This document shows, piece by piece, positions 36,025 through 44,548 of a DNA stretch of 64,000 nucleotides. The translations under genes were made by a program, and so were the position numbers. This DNA comes from an uncultured Clostridia bacterium. Its GTDB lineage: Bacteria; Bacillota; Clostridia; Christensenellales; Borkfalkiaceae. The notes beneath the pieces were generated by a model. The model made no database searches and was not told where the DNA came from. It saw only the letters and a list, made by a program, of their open reading frames with translations. The stretch is from contig CALVHH010000003.1 in NCBI GenBank assembly GCA_944327465.1, positions 62,001-126,000 of the forward strand, in the 5' to 3' direction. Positions within the stretch are counted from its first letter, which is position 1, and every line of letters begins with the position of its first letter.

Positions 36025-36795
36025 ATGCAGACGGAAATTTTAAAAGCAGAGCATCTGACTAAAAGTTTCAGACTGCCGCTCAAACAGCAGAAGACGGGCG
36101 AAAAGTTCAAACTCGCCGTCAACGACCTGTCTTTTTCGGCGTACAGCGGCGAAATATTCGGTTTGCTCGGTCCCAACGGCGCAGGCAAAACTACTACGCT
36201 GCGCATGCTTGCAACGCTGATAAAGCCCGATTCGGGCGATGCCTTTATCGACGGCGTCAGCGTCGTCAGTGACCCTTACGGCGTCAGGGGCAGGATAGGA
36301 TTTTTGACGAGCGAACTCAGGCTCGAAGATTTTTTTACTCCCGACTATCTGTTTGATTTCTTTTCGGAACTTCACGGCGTGCCGCACGACGTTCGCGAGC
36401 AGCGAAAGCGCTCCATGTTTGCGCGCTTCGGCATAGATGAATTTGCCAACGTAAAGATGGCAAATCTGTCTACGGGCATGAAACAGAAGGTATCTATCGT
36501 CATATCCATAGTACACGATCCCGATTTCATAATTTTCGATGAGCCGACAAACGGGCTGGATGTGTTGACGGCAAAGACTGTTACAGACTATCTTTCCGAG
36601 CTGCGCGGCGAGGGCAAGAGTATAATTTTATCGACGCATATTTTTTCGCTCGTTGAAAAGCTGTGCGACCGCGTAGGTGTGATGATTGACGGGCGCATGG
36701 TGGCGCTCGATACGCTCGCGGCGCTCACAAAGGACAAGAGTATGGAAGAAAAGTTTTTTGACCTGTATTCCGAAGTTACGGGAGGTCGCTCATGA
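36025..36795 (+). CDS. ABC transporter ATP-binding protein, NatA-like
   Basis: 256 residues. Walker [16 protein letters not shown] near residue 50, Q-loop region [12 protein letters not shown], signature [11 protein letters not shown] and Walker [14 protein letters not shown]-loop STHIF. This belongs to the DRA/NatA subfamily that works with ABC-2 permeases, exporting sodium or toxic small molecules. ATG 36025 is chosen as start; ATG 36016 three codons upstream is possible. It overlaps the permease start by four bases. Confidence 0.9.
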   Translation: MQTEILKAEHLTKSFRLPLKQQKTGEKFKLAVNDLSFSAYSGEIFGLLGPNGAGKTTTLRMLATLIKPDSGDAFIDGVSVVSDPYGVRGRIGFLTSELRLEDFFTPDYLFDFFSELHGVPHDVREQRKRSMFARFGIDEFANVKMANLSTGMKQKVSIVISIVHDPDFIIFDEPTNGLDVLTAKTVTDYLSELRGEGKSIILSTHIFSLVEKLCDRVGVMIDGRMVALDTLAALTKDKSMEEKFFDLYSEVTGGRS

Positions 36796-37937
36796 AAGCC
36801 GTACTGACTATAATCAAAAAGGAATTTATGCGCTTTTTTGGCGACAGAAGGCTGCTTTTGACCACGCTGCTGTTGCCGGGTATAGTTTTGTATGCGGTGT
36901 ACTCGGCGCTCGGCGCCGTCTTTGCAAACGTCATGCAGGACAGCTCCGTGCCCGTTGCGTACGTCCGCAACATGCCCGAAAGCCTGGGCGAGGCCATTGA
37001 TGAAATATTCGACTTGCGCGATACTGACTTGACGGATGAAGAAATCAAAAGCCAACTCGTCGAAGGCGACGCCGATATCTTTATTATCTTTCCCGAAAAT
37101 TTCGATGATTTGACGGTCGGTTCGGATGTGCCGGATGTTTCAATATATTACAACTCAGCGCAGACGTCGTCATCGTTGGCGTATTCTTCGGTTGTTGCGC
37201 TGCTCGATGCTTACGAGCAGTCGATAGCCAACGTGTTCAATATCAATTCGGGCAGCGATAGATACGACCTCGCCGACAGCTCGGATGTTTCGGCGAATAT
37301 ACTTTCAATGATAGTTCCGATGGTGCTTATAATGCTGTTGCTTTCGGGCTGCGTTGCCGTTGTCCTCGAATCGATAGCGGGAGAAAAGGAGAGGGGGACG
37401 ATAGCCACACTGCTCGTGACGCCTATAAAGCGAAGCTATTTTGCTATAGGCAAAATACTTTCACTCTCGGTAATAGCCGTGCTGAGCGGTATATCCAGTT
37501 TTTTGGGGCTTATACTCTCTTTGCCCAATCTGATGGGCGGTATGGAAGTGGATTTCTCGCTTGCGGCGTACGGCGTGCTCGACTATTTCGGGTTATTCCT
37601 GGTAGTTATGTCCACGGTGCTCGTCCTTGTGTCGCTGCTTGCAATAGTTTCGGCATACGCAAAGTCGGTAAAGGAAGCCAATGGGCTGATTGTCCCCGTA
37701 ATGATCATTGCCGTCATCTGCTCGCTCGTGTCAATGTTTGTTGCTTCGCCGCCTATGGGGCTGTATTTTATACCCGTGCTCAACAGTGCGCTGTGCATCT
37801 CCACACTCATGGCAGGCACGTTCGGCATTGTGCCTTTCCTTATAACTATGGGCATAAATATAGTGTGCGCGGCGCTCCTGGCTGTGCTGCTCGGCGCAAT
37901 GTTCAACTCTGAAAAAATAATGTTCAACCGTGCCTGA
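36792..37937 (+). CDS. ABC-2 type permease, NatB-like
   Basis: 381 residues. N-terminal helix (about 21-43), a ~130-residue extracytoplasmic loop (EEIKSQLVEGDADIFIIFPENF typical of NatB/ABC-2), then about five more helices from residue 170 on, with the conserved AGEKERGTIATLLVTPIKR coupling segment. Partner of the ATPase just upstream. Sodium export, as in Bacillus NatAB, is a guess; the substrate cannot be read from sequence. Followed by a bidirectional hairpin. Confidence 0.88.
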   Translation: MKAVLTIIKKEFMRFFGDRRLLLTTLLLPGIVLYAVYSALGAVFANVMQDSSVPVAYVRNMPESLGEAIDEIFDLRDTDLTDEEIKSQLVEGDADIFIIFPENFDDLTVGSDVPDVSIYYNSAQTSSSLAYSSVVALLDAYEQSIANVFNINSGSDRYDLADSSDVSANILSMIVPMVLIMLLLSGCVAVVLESIAGEKERGTIATLLVTPIKRSYFAIGKILSLSVIAVLSGISSFLGLILSLPNLMGGMEVDFSLAAYGVLDYFGLFLVVMSTVLVLVSLLAIVSAYAKSVKEANGLIVPVMIIAVICSLVSMFVASPPMGLYFIPVLNSALCISTLMAGTFGIVPFLITMGINIVCAALLAVLLGAMFNSEKIMFNRA

Positions 37938-37946
37938 TTTAAAAAA

Positions 37947-37987
37947 TGAAACAGCGGCGTGCAACTAAAGTTGCACGCCGCATTTCA
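37947..37987. terminator. Hairpin between the permease gene and the SRP RNA gene
   Basis: Long stem built on GCGGCGTGCAACT / AGTTGCACGCCGC, extended by TGAAA/TTTCA; serves two converging transcripts. Confidence 0.75.
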
Positions 37988-37996
37988 TTCAAAAAA

Positions 37997-38262
37997 CTGC
38001 GCAGCTCTTTTTGCCCGCAAAGGCCGAAGCGTAAACCGTACAGGTAGCTACTGCAAAGCAACCTTATGGCACACCGTCGCGACTGTTTAGTGCTGCTATA
38101 TCCCTATCCTGACACGGTTCGCAGTTGACGGTTGCATAAGACCTTGTTATCAACACCCCTTATACGGCGCGGCCTTCCACCTTGGCGATCGGGAAGAGCA
38201 TTCAGTCCTGCTGTAGCGGATTGCAGGTACAGGGCACCGCTATCTCCCCACTTAGCGCAGCG
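37997..38262 (-). ncRNA. ffs: Signal recognition particle RNA (long type with Alu domain)
   Basis: On the minus strand the 5' part CTAAGTGGGGAG...GCGGTGCCCTG...CCTGCAATCCGCTA is the Alu-domain sequence of Gram-positive SRP RNA. Domain IV is seen as GTCAGG, ATA-GGGA-TAT, AGCAGC: the symmetric loop with a GGGA tetraloop closed by three A-U pairs, weaker than usual. Ends pair (CTGCGC with GCGCAG) and the 3' end runs into T6. About 266 nt, as in Bacillus and Clostridia. Confidence 0.93.
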
Positions 38263-38267
38263 TCATT

Positions 38268-38296
38268 ATTATATCAAAGTGTTCAATGTTTTGCAA
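38268..38296 (-). promoter_or_regulatory. Promoter of SRP RNA
   Basis: Minus strand TTGCAA (38296-38291), 17 bases, TATAAT (38273-38268); start near 38261. Confidence 0.75.
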
Positions 38297-38381
38297 GTAA
38301 ATTCAAGCTACTTTATAAATAACTTGACTTTTGCCCTGCGTTGCCATAAAATATATGTGTCTTTTATAAAAGGAGTTTGAT

Positions 38382-39227
38382 ATGGCAGAAAATTGCAATC
38401 ACGATTGCTCTTCCTGTGGTGAAAATTGCGCTTCACGCGATCCAAAAAGCTTTTTGAAGCAGCCCCACAAGCTGAGCAAAATACGTAAGACCATTGCCGT
38501 GGTTTCGGGCAAAGGCGGAGTGGGCAAGTCGATGACAAGCGCTCTTCTTGCCTGTGCCGCCTGTAAAGCAGGCTACAATGCCGCTATAATGGATGCAGAC
38601 ATCACGGGACCTTCAATACCCAAAATGTTCGGCGTGCATGACCGTGCAATGGGCAGCGAGGCGGGCATTTTACCCGTTCTATCGGATAGAGGCACGCAGA
38701 TAATGTCTATGAATGTTCTCCTCAACAGCGAAGAGGAGCCCGTTGTCTGGCGCGGTGCGCTCATATCGGGCACGGTTTTGCAGTTCTGGACGGATGTAAT
38801 CTGGGCAGACGTAGACTATATGTTCATCGACATGCCGCCCGGAACGGGCGACGTGCCCCTGACTATCTTCCAGAGCATTCCGCTCGACGGCATAGTCATC
38901 GTCACCACCCCTCAGGACCTTGTAGGCATGATAGTCAAAAAAGCTGTCAACATGGCTGATATGATGAAGGTGCCCATCCTGGGAATAGTCGAAAACATGA
39001 GTTATATAACCTGCCCCGATTGCGGCAGAAATATCTCCGTATTCGGCGACAGCAAGGTGGATGCCATCGCTATGGAGCACGGCATAACCAACGTCGTCAA
39101 GGTGCCCATAGACCGCTCGCTCACCGATGCGGCAGACAGCGGAAGGATAGAGGAGTTCGATCACAACTATTACGAAGGTTTCTTTGCAAAGATTGATGAA
39201 CGGCTCAAGGATAAATCAGATAATTAA
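38382..39227 (+). CDS. mrp: Mrp/NBP35-family P-loop ATPase, iron-sulfur carrier
   Basis: 281 residues. Deviant Walker A VSGKGGVGKSMTS near residue 45, DADITGPSIPKMFG, DMPPGTGDVPL, and a C-terminal CPDC pair thought to hold a bridging [4Fe-4S] cluster between monomers. A short N-terminal cysteine cluster (C5, C9, C12, C16) resembles the ferredoxin-like N-terminus of NBP35 proteins and is typical of anaerobe homologs. Role: Fe-S cluster carrier or assembly. AAGGAG site six bases upstream. Followed by a terminator. Confidence 0.9.
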   Translation: MAENCNHDCSSCGENCASRDPKSFLKQPHKLSKIRKTIAVVSGKGGVGKSMTSALLACAACKAGYNAAIMDADITGPSIPKMFGVHDRAMGSEAGILPVLSDRGTQIMSMNVLLNSEEEPVVWRGALISGTVLQFWTDVIWADVDYMFIDMPPGTGDVPLTIFQSIPLDGIVIVTTPQDLVGMIVKKAVNMADMMKVPILGIVENMSYITCPDCGRNISVFGDSKVDAIAMEHGITNVVKVPIDRSLTDAADSGRIEEFDHNYYEGFFAKIDERLKDKSDN

Positions 39228-39237
39228 TATATAGCAA

Positions 39238-39273
39238 CAGCCCGCCGCGGAGCATCCGCGGCGGGCTGTTTTT
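39238..39273 (+). terminator. Terminator after mrp
   Basis: 13-bp stem CAGCCCGCCGCGG / CCGCGGCGGGCTG, loop AGCAT, then TTTTT. Confidence 0.88.
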
Positions 39274-39294
39274 GTAGGGGATTTGATTAAAAGA

Positions 39295-39316
39295 TAGTAC
39301 TCTGTCACGCATAACA
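39295..39316 (+). repeat. Intergenic repeat element, copy 4
   Basis: Reads TAGTACTCTGTCACGCATAA. It is between the mrp terminator and the end of the convergent gene at 39333, so on the minus strand it again sits between a stop codon and a hairpin. Confidence 0.65.
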
Positions 39317-39332
39317 GGGCGCTGCTTTTATT

Positions 39333-40061
39333 TTATTGCCGTTTTTCGGGTAAAAATTTCCAGTATCTGACGGGCATGTAGCCCTTCATTTGTCTTTCGT
39401 GCGGGCGCTCTTCAATGTTTACCGACTTATAATACAGCTTCCACAGTTCTTCAAAAGTCTGCTCGTATTCCGAAAGATATATGTCTGCGCCGTCGGCATG
39501 GCAGACGACTATTTCGTTGCCGTCGTACATTGCTGCGGTTTTTCTTTTAATGTCGTGTATTACAAACTTCTGGTTTTTCAATCGTTCGGCAAAGTGCGGG
39601 GCGATGAGGTCGGTAATGTCGTTGTCGGGCGAGTAGGGGGCGTACAGCACGCCGCGGTCGTTTTCCATGAACCGCAGGAACCCCTTCATTTTATGCAGTT
39701 CGCCCGTCACTTTTTTGCGGATGTCCTCCATTTCAAGCACTGCGGGTATATGCGTCATGGCTCGTACTGGGCGCTTGTGCTGCATTATTAGCCGTATATA
39801 TTCCAGCGCGGTCTGTTCCCTGTTGCCTGCGCACGAACGAAGGACGAGCTTTATGTCGTTCAATGCGGCGCCGTCGTATTCGGCTATCTTGTTTTTTACT
39901 CTGGCGCACTTGCTCTCGTCGGTCTTTATCTGCCTGAATGTGCTGTCAAGCGTCATCTGCAGGTCGCCGCGGCAGGTTATAATGCCTTCCCTGTCCTTAT
40001 AGCAATCAAAGACGGCGGTATAAAAGCTCTCTTCGCTGCCGTCGGTAATGTAAAACGTCAT
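39333..40061 (-). CDS. Probable DNA metabolism/repair protein (TIGR03915 type)
   Basis: 242 residues. Recognised from its pairing and motifs: ends RWKFLPE-like (VRYWKFLPE), with HERQMKGYMPVRYW, and starts FYITDGSEESFYTAVFDCY, as in the TIGR03915 family that accompanies the radical SAM protein TIGR03916. In other bacteria this domain can be fused to a uracil-DNA-glycosylase-like domain; here that domain is absent. Biochemical activity unknown; a DNA repair role is inferred in the literature from context. Start 40061 overlaps the radical SAM stop by four bases. Confidence 0.8.
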   Translation of the reverse strand: MTFYITDGSEESFYTAVFDCYKDREGIITCRGDLQMTLDSTFRQIKTDESKCARVKNKIAEYDGAALNDIKLVLRSCAGNREQTALEYIRLIMQHKRPVRAMTHIPAVLEMEDIRKKVTGELHKMKGFLRFMENDRGVLYAPYSPDNDITDLIAPHFAERLKNQKFVIHDIKRKTAAMYDGNEIVVCHADGADIYLSEYEQTFEELWKLYYKSVNIEERPHERQMKGYMPVRYWKFLPEKRQ

Positions 40062-41317
40062 AATTCTCCGGTGAGAGCGGCAAATGTCTCGCTCGGCTTG
40101 GAAAAAATTGAAAGTTGTTCGCATCTATGCATATCGTCTGACAGCATCAACGAAGCCTTTATCATTTTTTCGCCGTCTGCACCGTAAAATTTGCCGTTGC
40201 AGGTTATGAAGTGCTTTGCTCTCTTAAGTATTATGCGCATTTTTTTAAGATTATCGAAATTTAGGCGGCAAAATCTTCTTGCCTCGATTATCCTGTATGC
40301 GCCCCTTGCGCCTATCCCCGGTACGCGCAGCAGAGTTTCAAGCGGGGCGGTATTTATTTCTACCGGGAACAGCTGTAAATTTTTCAGCGCCCATGCGCAT
40401 TTCGGGTCGAATTCGGCGGCAAGATTGTCGTCTTCGCCGCACAGCTCCTCAACGTCGAAGCCGTAAAAGCGCAGCAACCAGTCTGCCTGATACAGTCTGT
40501 GTTCGCGCAGCAGTCCTGCGCCCGTCTGCGGCAGCTTTGAACTTTTGACGACGGGGATATAGGAAGAATAGTACACCCTCTTCAATCCCATATTTCTGTA
40601 CAGCGCCTGCGTGAGTTTTAGTATCCGCCCGTCGCTTTCGGGTGAAGCGCCTATTATCATCTGCGTCGTCTGTCCCGCCGGTATCACCCGCGCACATTTT
40701 TTGATTTTGTTCTCTTTATCATAAATTGTGGCGGCTTGAAGCTTTTTCATGGGCAGCATTATGCTGTCCCGCGTCTTCTGCGGCGCCAAGAGCTTCAACG
40801 ATTTTTCGCTCGGCAATTCAATGTTGTAGCTCATTCTGTCGGCAAGGTGTGCTGCGCGCATGCACAGCAACTCGTCGGCGTGAGGTATGCCTTTCAAGTG
40901 GATGTATCCGTTGAAATTATACTGCTTGCGCAGCAGCGTTATCGTGCGTACGAGCAGTTCCATCGTCTTGTTGGGTGATTCGCATACCGCAGAGGAGAGG
41001 AACAGCCCCTCAATGTAGTTGCGTTTGTAAAAGTTTATGGTCAGTTCGCATATCTCTTCGGGCGTCATTGACGCCCGCTTTACGTCTGCGCTCGCCCTGT
41101 TCGGGCAGTATTCGCAATCGTATATGCAGTCGTTGCTCATTAGTATTTTCAAAAGGGAAATACATCTTCCGTCGGGGGTAAAGGAGTGGCATATTCCCCC
41201 GACGGAAGCGTTTCCGATTCCCCCGCCCCGGTTTACCCGTTTTGAACCGGACGAGGAGCAGGATACGTCATATTTTGCGCTTTCTGTCAAAATTTCAAGT
41301 CTTTCGGCGTCCAACAT
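40058..41317 (-). CDS. Putative DNA modification/repair radical SAM protein (TIGR03916 type)
   Basis: 419 residues. Radical SAM cluster motif C-x3-C-x2-C in SNDCIYDCEYCPN; N-terminal ILTESAKYDVSCSSSGS is the family signature. C-terminal helix-hairpin-helix-like PLETLLRVPGIGARGAYRIIEARR suggests DNA binding. First gene of the pair with the gene at 39333. Start 41317 gives the family N-terminus; ATG 41326 is possible. A consensus promoter with a LexA-like operator lies about 105 bases upstream, which supports a DNA-damage role. Confidence 0.87.
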   Translation of the reverse strand: MLDAERLEILTESAKYDVSCSSSGSKRVNRGGGIGNASVGGICHSFTPDGRCISLLKILMSNDCIYDCEYCPNRASADVKRASMTPEEICELTINFYKRNYIEGLFLSSAVCESPNKTMELLVRTITLLRKQYNFNGYIHLKGIPHADELLCMRAAHLADRMSYNIELPSEKSLKLLAPQKTRDSIMLPMKKLQAATIYDKENKIKKCARVIPAGQTTQMIIGASPESDGRILKLTQALYRNMGLKRVYYSSYIPVVKSSKLPQTGAGLLREHRLYQADWLLRFYGFDVEELCGEDDNLAAEFDPKCAWALKNLQLFPVEINTAPLETLLRVPGIGARGAYRIIEARRFCRLNFDNLKKMRIILKRAKHFITCNGKFYGADGEKMIKASLMLSDDMHRCEQLSIFSKPSETFAALTGEL

Positions 41318-41419
41318 AACAGTCATCCCGTTTTAACCCGCTCAAGGCGTTTTTAACCCGTAATTTTGCCTTTGCGGGCAGTGCAAACAATGTTGCCCTC
41401 GCCGCCCGTACGGCGAATG

Positions 41420-41469
41420 CGAACATTTGTTTGTAAGTGTATTATAGGACGGAAAAACTGCTTTGTCAA
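41420..41469 (-). promoter_or_regulatory. Consensus promoter plus LexA-like operator of the repair pair
   Basis: Minus strand TTGACA (41469-41464), 17 bases, TATAAT (41446-41441); predicted start near 41434. Immediately downstream the plus-strand sequence is CGAACATTTGTTTG (41420-41433), one mismatch from the Firmicute LexA pattern CGAAC-N4-GTTCG. The inner AACATTTGTTT recurs at the uvrB promoter in the same position. Confidence 0.7.
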
Positions 41470-41531
41470 GCGCAGACGGAAAAATTTTATTAAAATAATT
41501 TAAACTTTCACAAATATTTCATTGTCGCCTA

Positions 41532-41559
41532 TTTACCTTTACACAAAAGTGGTTATAAT
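41532..41559 (+). promoter_or_regulatory. Candidate promoter of the two-component system
   Basis: TTTACC (41532-41537), 16 bases, TATAAT (41554-41559); then a good AAAGGAG site before ATG 41596. Confidence 0.5.
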
Positions 41560-41595
41560 AAAATTGTAATAAACTTCCAAAGGAGAAGACGCGCA

Positions 41596-42267
41596 ATGAA
41601 AGTACTTATCGTCGATGATGAAGAGATGATACGCAACGTATTGAAGGAGTATGTGGAGTTTGAAGGCAACGAAGCTTATGAAGCCGCCGACGGAATGGAG
41701 GCAGTCAGGCTGTGCCGCGACAACGATTACGACGTCGTTCTGATGGATGTCATGATGCCCAAGCTCGACGGCTTTTCTGCCGTGAAGGAGATAAAAAAGC
41801 TTAAAGATGTGCCCGTCATCATGCTGTCCGCCCGCGGAGAGGAGTATGATAAGCTTTTCGGCTTTGAAATAGGCGTGGACGACTATGTCACAAAACCTTT
41901 TTCGCCCAAGGAAGTTATGGCGCGAATAAACGCGGTGACCAAGCGGCATGCGGCGGCGGGTGAAAATACCAATCCCGAGGTATATAAATTTGAAGGACTC
42001 ACCGTGGACATGGTGGGCAGGAATGTGTATGTCGATGGCGAAAAGGCAGAACTGACGCCCAAGGAATACGAGATCCTCTTTTATTTCATAAAGAATAAGG
42101 GTGTGGCGCTCACCCGCGAAAAGCTGCTGTACGACGTGTGGGGATTTGATTTCTACGGTGACGACCGCACTGTGGATACACATATAAAGATGCTTCGCGC
42201 AAATTTAAAACAATATCGCAAATTTATCGTCACCTTAAGGGGACTCGGTTACAAATTTGAAGCATAA
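41596..42267 (+). CDS. Response regulator, OmpR/PhoB type
   Basis: 223 residues. Receiver domain (1-118) with acid pocket DDEE, phospho-acceptor Asp in VVLMDVMMPK (near residue 52) and VTKPF lysine; C-terminal winged helix (about 135-223) with ELTPKEYEILFYF and RTVDTHIKMLRANL. Pairs with the kinase that overlaps its end. Target genes unknown; nothing adjacent points to a stimulus. Confidence 0.93.
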   Translation: MKVLIVDDEEMIRNVLKEYVEFEGNEAYEAADGMEAVRLCRDNDYDVVLMDVMMPKLDGFSAVKEIKKLKDVPVIMLSARGEEYDKLFGFEIGVDDYVTKPFSPKEVMARINAVTKRHAAAGENTNPEVYKFEGLTVDMVGRNVYVDGEKAELTPKEYEILFYFIKNKGVALTREKLLYDVWGFDFYGDDRTVDTHIKMLRANLKQYRKFIVTLRGLGYKFEA

Positions 42268-43687
42268 ACTGCCTTTAAAAAAAATAAAGAATATGCAGGT
42301 GGTGCTGTGGCGGTATTTTGCCGTATTCACCGTCCTCATAATAGCCGTAGTATCAATAGTATGCTCCGGCATTTTGGGGAGCGCATATTCTACCCAGGCG
42401 AGGGACAGGATAAGTGCGCTCGGATCCGGTCTCACACATGTTATCGACGGTAAAACTTCGGCGTTTGTGGGCGAAGTCGTCGGCGAAATGAACAGATATG
42501 CGTTTTCGGAAGGCATAGACATATTTGTCGTCGGCGTTGAAGGCAGACCTGTCATCTGCACCGTCGAACCGCCCGACAACTGGGATGAAATATTTGGCGA
42601 ACTCAATTCTGCTGTCAACGGCTGGACGCAGGGCAGGCAGACCATCTATTCTTCGGGTACGATGTTCAACTACGCGTCGTGCCTGACTTTCGATAATGAA
42701 CAGTGCTATCTGCTCGTCCGCTATCCGCTGTTTATAGTCCAGCAGTCGGTAAGCAGCATGCAGGTCTATATAATAATCATCGCCGCAGTGGCTATCGTGC
42801 TGGCATTTATAATCTCTTACGTCCTGGCGCAGCGCATCTCGCGTCCCATACGCGATATTTCGGCAACTGCCACGCGCATGGCAAAGGGGGATTACAGCGT
42901 TCAGTTCGCTTCGGCGGAATTTGAAGAAATAGCCCAGCTTTCGGAGAGTTTGAACTATGCCAAGGACGAGATAAAGAAGAGCGACGACTTTCAGAAGGAA
43001 CTGCTCGCCAATGTTTCGCACGATTTGCGCACGCCGCTCACGATGATAAAGGCGTATGCTTCGATGGTCAAGGAGATATCGGGCGATGACCCGCAGAAGC
43101 GCAACAGGCATCTCCAGGTAATAATAGACGAATCGGACAGACTTACGGGGCTCGTAAATGACATTTTAAATGCCTCCAAAGTCAGCGCCGGGCTCTCCGA
43201 GCTCAACAAAAAGGTGTTCAATCTGACCGACTTTGTCTACGGCATAATGAATAAGTTCGACTATCTGCAGGAAACTTCGGGATATAAGTTCTATGTCGAT
43301 ATCGACCCGAACATGTATACGTTTGCCGACGAGGAAAAGATATATCAGGTCATATACAATCTGGTCTCGAATGCCGTCAACTATACGGGCGAAGACAAGT
43401 GCGTGTATGTGTCGCTCAAGGACCGCCCGGAGAGCAGCCGTATAAGATTTGCCGTGCGCGATACGGGCAAGGGCATTTCTGATGAGGAAAAGGAGCACAT
43501 TTGGGACAGGTATTACCGTTCCAAGGATGCCCATGCGCGGCCCGTCAAGGGCACGGGGCTGGGATTGAACATAGTAAAAATAATTTTGCAGGCGCACAGT
43601 TTCGATTTCGGAGTGCAGTCGCAAAAGGGCAACGGTTCGACGTTCTATGTCGATTTCCCCGAAGTGTCTTCGGAACCGGACAAATAA
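42257..43687 (+). CDS. Sensor histidine kinase
   Basis: 476 residues from TTG 42257, which overlaps the regulator's end; ATG 42293 is the alternative start. First membrane helix about residues 18-38, extracytoplasmic sensor about 40-165, second helix about 168-192, HAMP (RISRPIRDISATATRMAKGDY), HisKA with NVSHDLRTPLTMIKAYASM (His near residue 254), and HATPase N, G1 and G2 boxes (NLVSNAVNYT, DTGKGI, GTGLGLNIV). A PhoR/ResE-like layout. Ligand not predictable. Confidence 0.92.
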   Translation: MKHKLPLKKIKNMQVVLWRYFAVFTVLIIAVVSIVCSGILGSAYSTQARDRISALGSGLTHVIDGKTSAFVGEVVGEMNRYAFSEGIDIFVVGVEGRPVICTVEPPDNWDEIFGELNSAVNGWTQGRQTIYSSGTMFNYASCLTFDNEQCYLLVRYPLFIVQQSVSSMQVYIIIIAAVAIVLAFIISYVLAQRISRPIRDISATATRMAKGDYSVQFASAEFEEIAQLSESLNYAKDEIKKSDDFQKELLANVSHDLRTPLTMIKAYASMVKEISGDDPQKRNRHLQVIIDESDRLTGLVNDILNASKVSAGLSELNKKVFNLTDFVYGIMNKFDYLQETSGYKFYVDIDPNMYTFADEEKIYQVIYNLVSNAVNYTGEDKCVYVSLKDRPESSRIRFAVRDTGKGISDEEKEHIWDRYYRSKDAHARPVKGTGLGLNIVKIILQAHSFDFGVQSQKGNGSTFYVDFPEVSSEPDK

Positions 43688-43698
43688 AATATTTTTAC

Positions 43699-43726
43699 AA
43701 AGCCGCCGACTAAGCCGACGGCTTTA
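43699..43726 (+). terminator. Weak hairpin after the kinase gene
   Basis: AAAGCCG / CGGCTTT stem with an inner GCCGAC repeat and a poor T tail. Confidence 0.45.
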
Positions 43727-43729
43727 AGT

Positions 43730-43758
43730 TTGCTTTAAATGTTTTTAGGTGATATAAT
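43730..43758 (+). promoter_or_regulatory. Promoter of the tcdA-like gene, probably leaderless
   Basis: TTGCTT (43730-43735), 17 bases, TATAAT (43753-43758), 6 bases to ATG 43765. Confidence 0.65.
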
Positions 43759-43764
43759 TATTGT

Positions 43765-44478
43765 ATGGACAAAGCATTTTCCCGCGCCGTGCCGCTGCTC
43801 GGCGAAAGCGCGTATAAAAAACTCAACAGCTGCCGCATTGCCGTGTTCGGTCTGGGCGGAGTTGGCGGATATTGTCTCGAAGCGCTCGCAAGGAGCGGAG
43901 TAGGCGCATTCGATATAGTCGACAACGACGTCATCGAAGAGAGCAATATCAACAGACAGCTGTTTGCGCTGCGCTCCACCGTGGGGCAGCTGAAAACGCA
44001 CGTCGCCGCCGAACGATTAAAGAATATAAACCCGTCTGTCGATGTTGAGGAGTATCCCGTTTTTTATACCGATGAAAGTGCAGCAATGTTTGATTTTTCG
44101 CGCTATGACTACATAGTCGACGCCGTCGATACGGTGGCGGCAAAAGTATCGCTTGCAGTGCGTGCGCAGGCGGCGGGAGTAAAGATAATTTCCTGCATGG
44201 GCACGGGAAACAAGCTCGACCCTTCAAAGCTGGAAATTTGCGATATATTTTCTACTTCCGTCTGTCCGCTGGCAAGGGTGATGCGCTCGCGCCTCAAAAA
44301 GGCGGGAGTAAAAGCGCTCAAGGTAGTCAGCTCGTGCGAAGTTCCGTTGACTGCGTCGGAAAATTTGCCCGTCCGCGCATCGGGGCACCCCGTTCCGGCA
44401 AGCTGTGCGTTCGTTCCATCCGTTGCTGGACTGCTGATGGCGAGCGAAGTGGTAAAGGATATCCTCGCCTTACAATAA
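43765..44478 (+). CDS. tRNA threonylcarbamoyladenosine dehydratase (TcdA/ThiF-HesA family)
   Basis: 237 residues. E1-like adenylating enzyme: nucleotide loop VFGLGGVGGYCLEALARSGV near residue 29, DNDVIEESNINRQ, and a C-terminal FVPSVAGLLMASEVV. TcdA cyclises t6A to ct6A in tRNA. The N-terminal region FSRAVPLLGESAYKKL is typical of TcdA rather than MoeB or ThiF; no CxxC zinc pairs are seen. No Shine-Dalgarno sequence; the -10 box ends six bases before the ATG. Confidence 0.85.
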   Translation: MDKAFSRAVPLLGESAYKKLNSCRIAVFGLGGVGGYCLEALARSGVGAFDIVDNDVIEESNINRQLFALRSTVGQLKTHVAAERLKNINPSVDVEEYPVFYTDESAAMFDFSRYDYIVDAVDTVAAKVSLAVRAQAAGVKIISCMGTGNKLDPSKLEICDIFSTSVCPLARVMRSRLKKAGVKALKVVSSCEVPLTASENLPVRASGHPVPASCAFVPSVAGLLMASEVVKDILALQ

Positions 44479-44493
44479 ATGCAGGCCTTCTGC

Positions 44494-44542
44494 TTGACAA
44501 GGTGCCTGCGCGAGCGCTATAATATCCAAAAACATTTGTTTA
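44494..44542 (+). promoter_or_regulatory. Consensus promoter plus LexA-like operator of uvrBA
   Basis: TTGACA (44494-44499), 18 bases, TATAAT (44518-44523); predicted start near 44530. AACATTTGTTT at 44531-44541 lies on the start, matching the operator of the radical SAM pair at 41422-41432. Excision-repair genes are classic SOS genes. Confidence 0.7.
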
Positions 44543-44548
44543 AATTAT

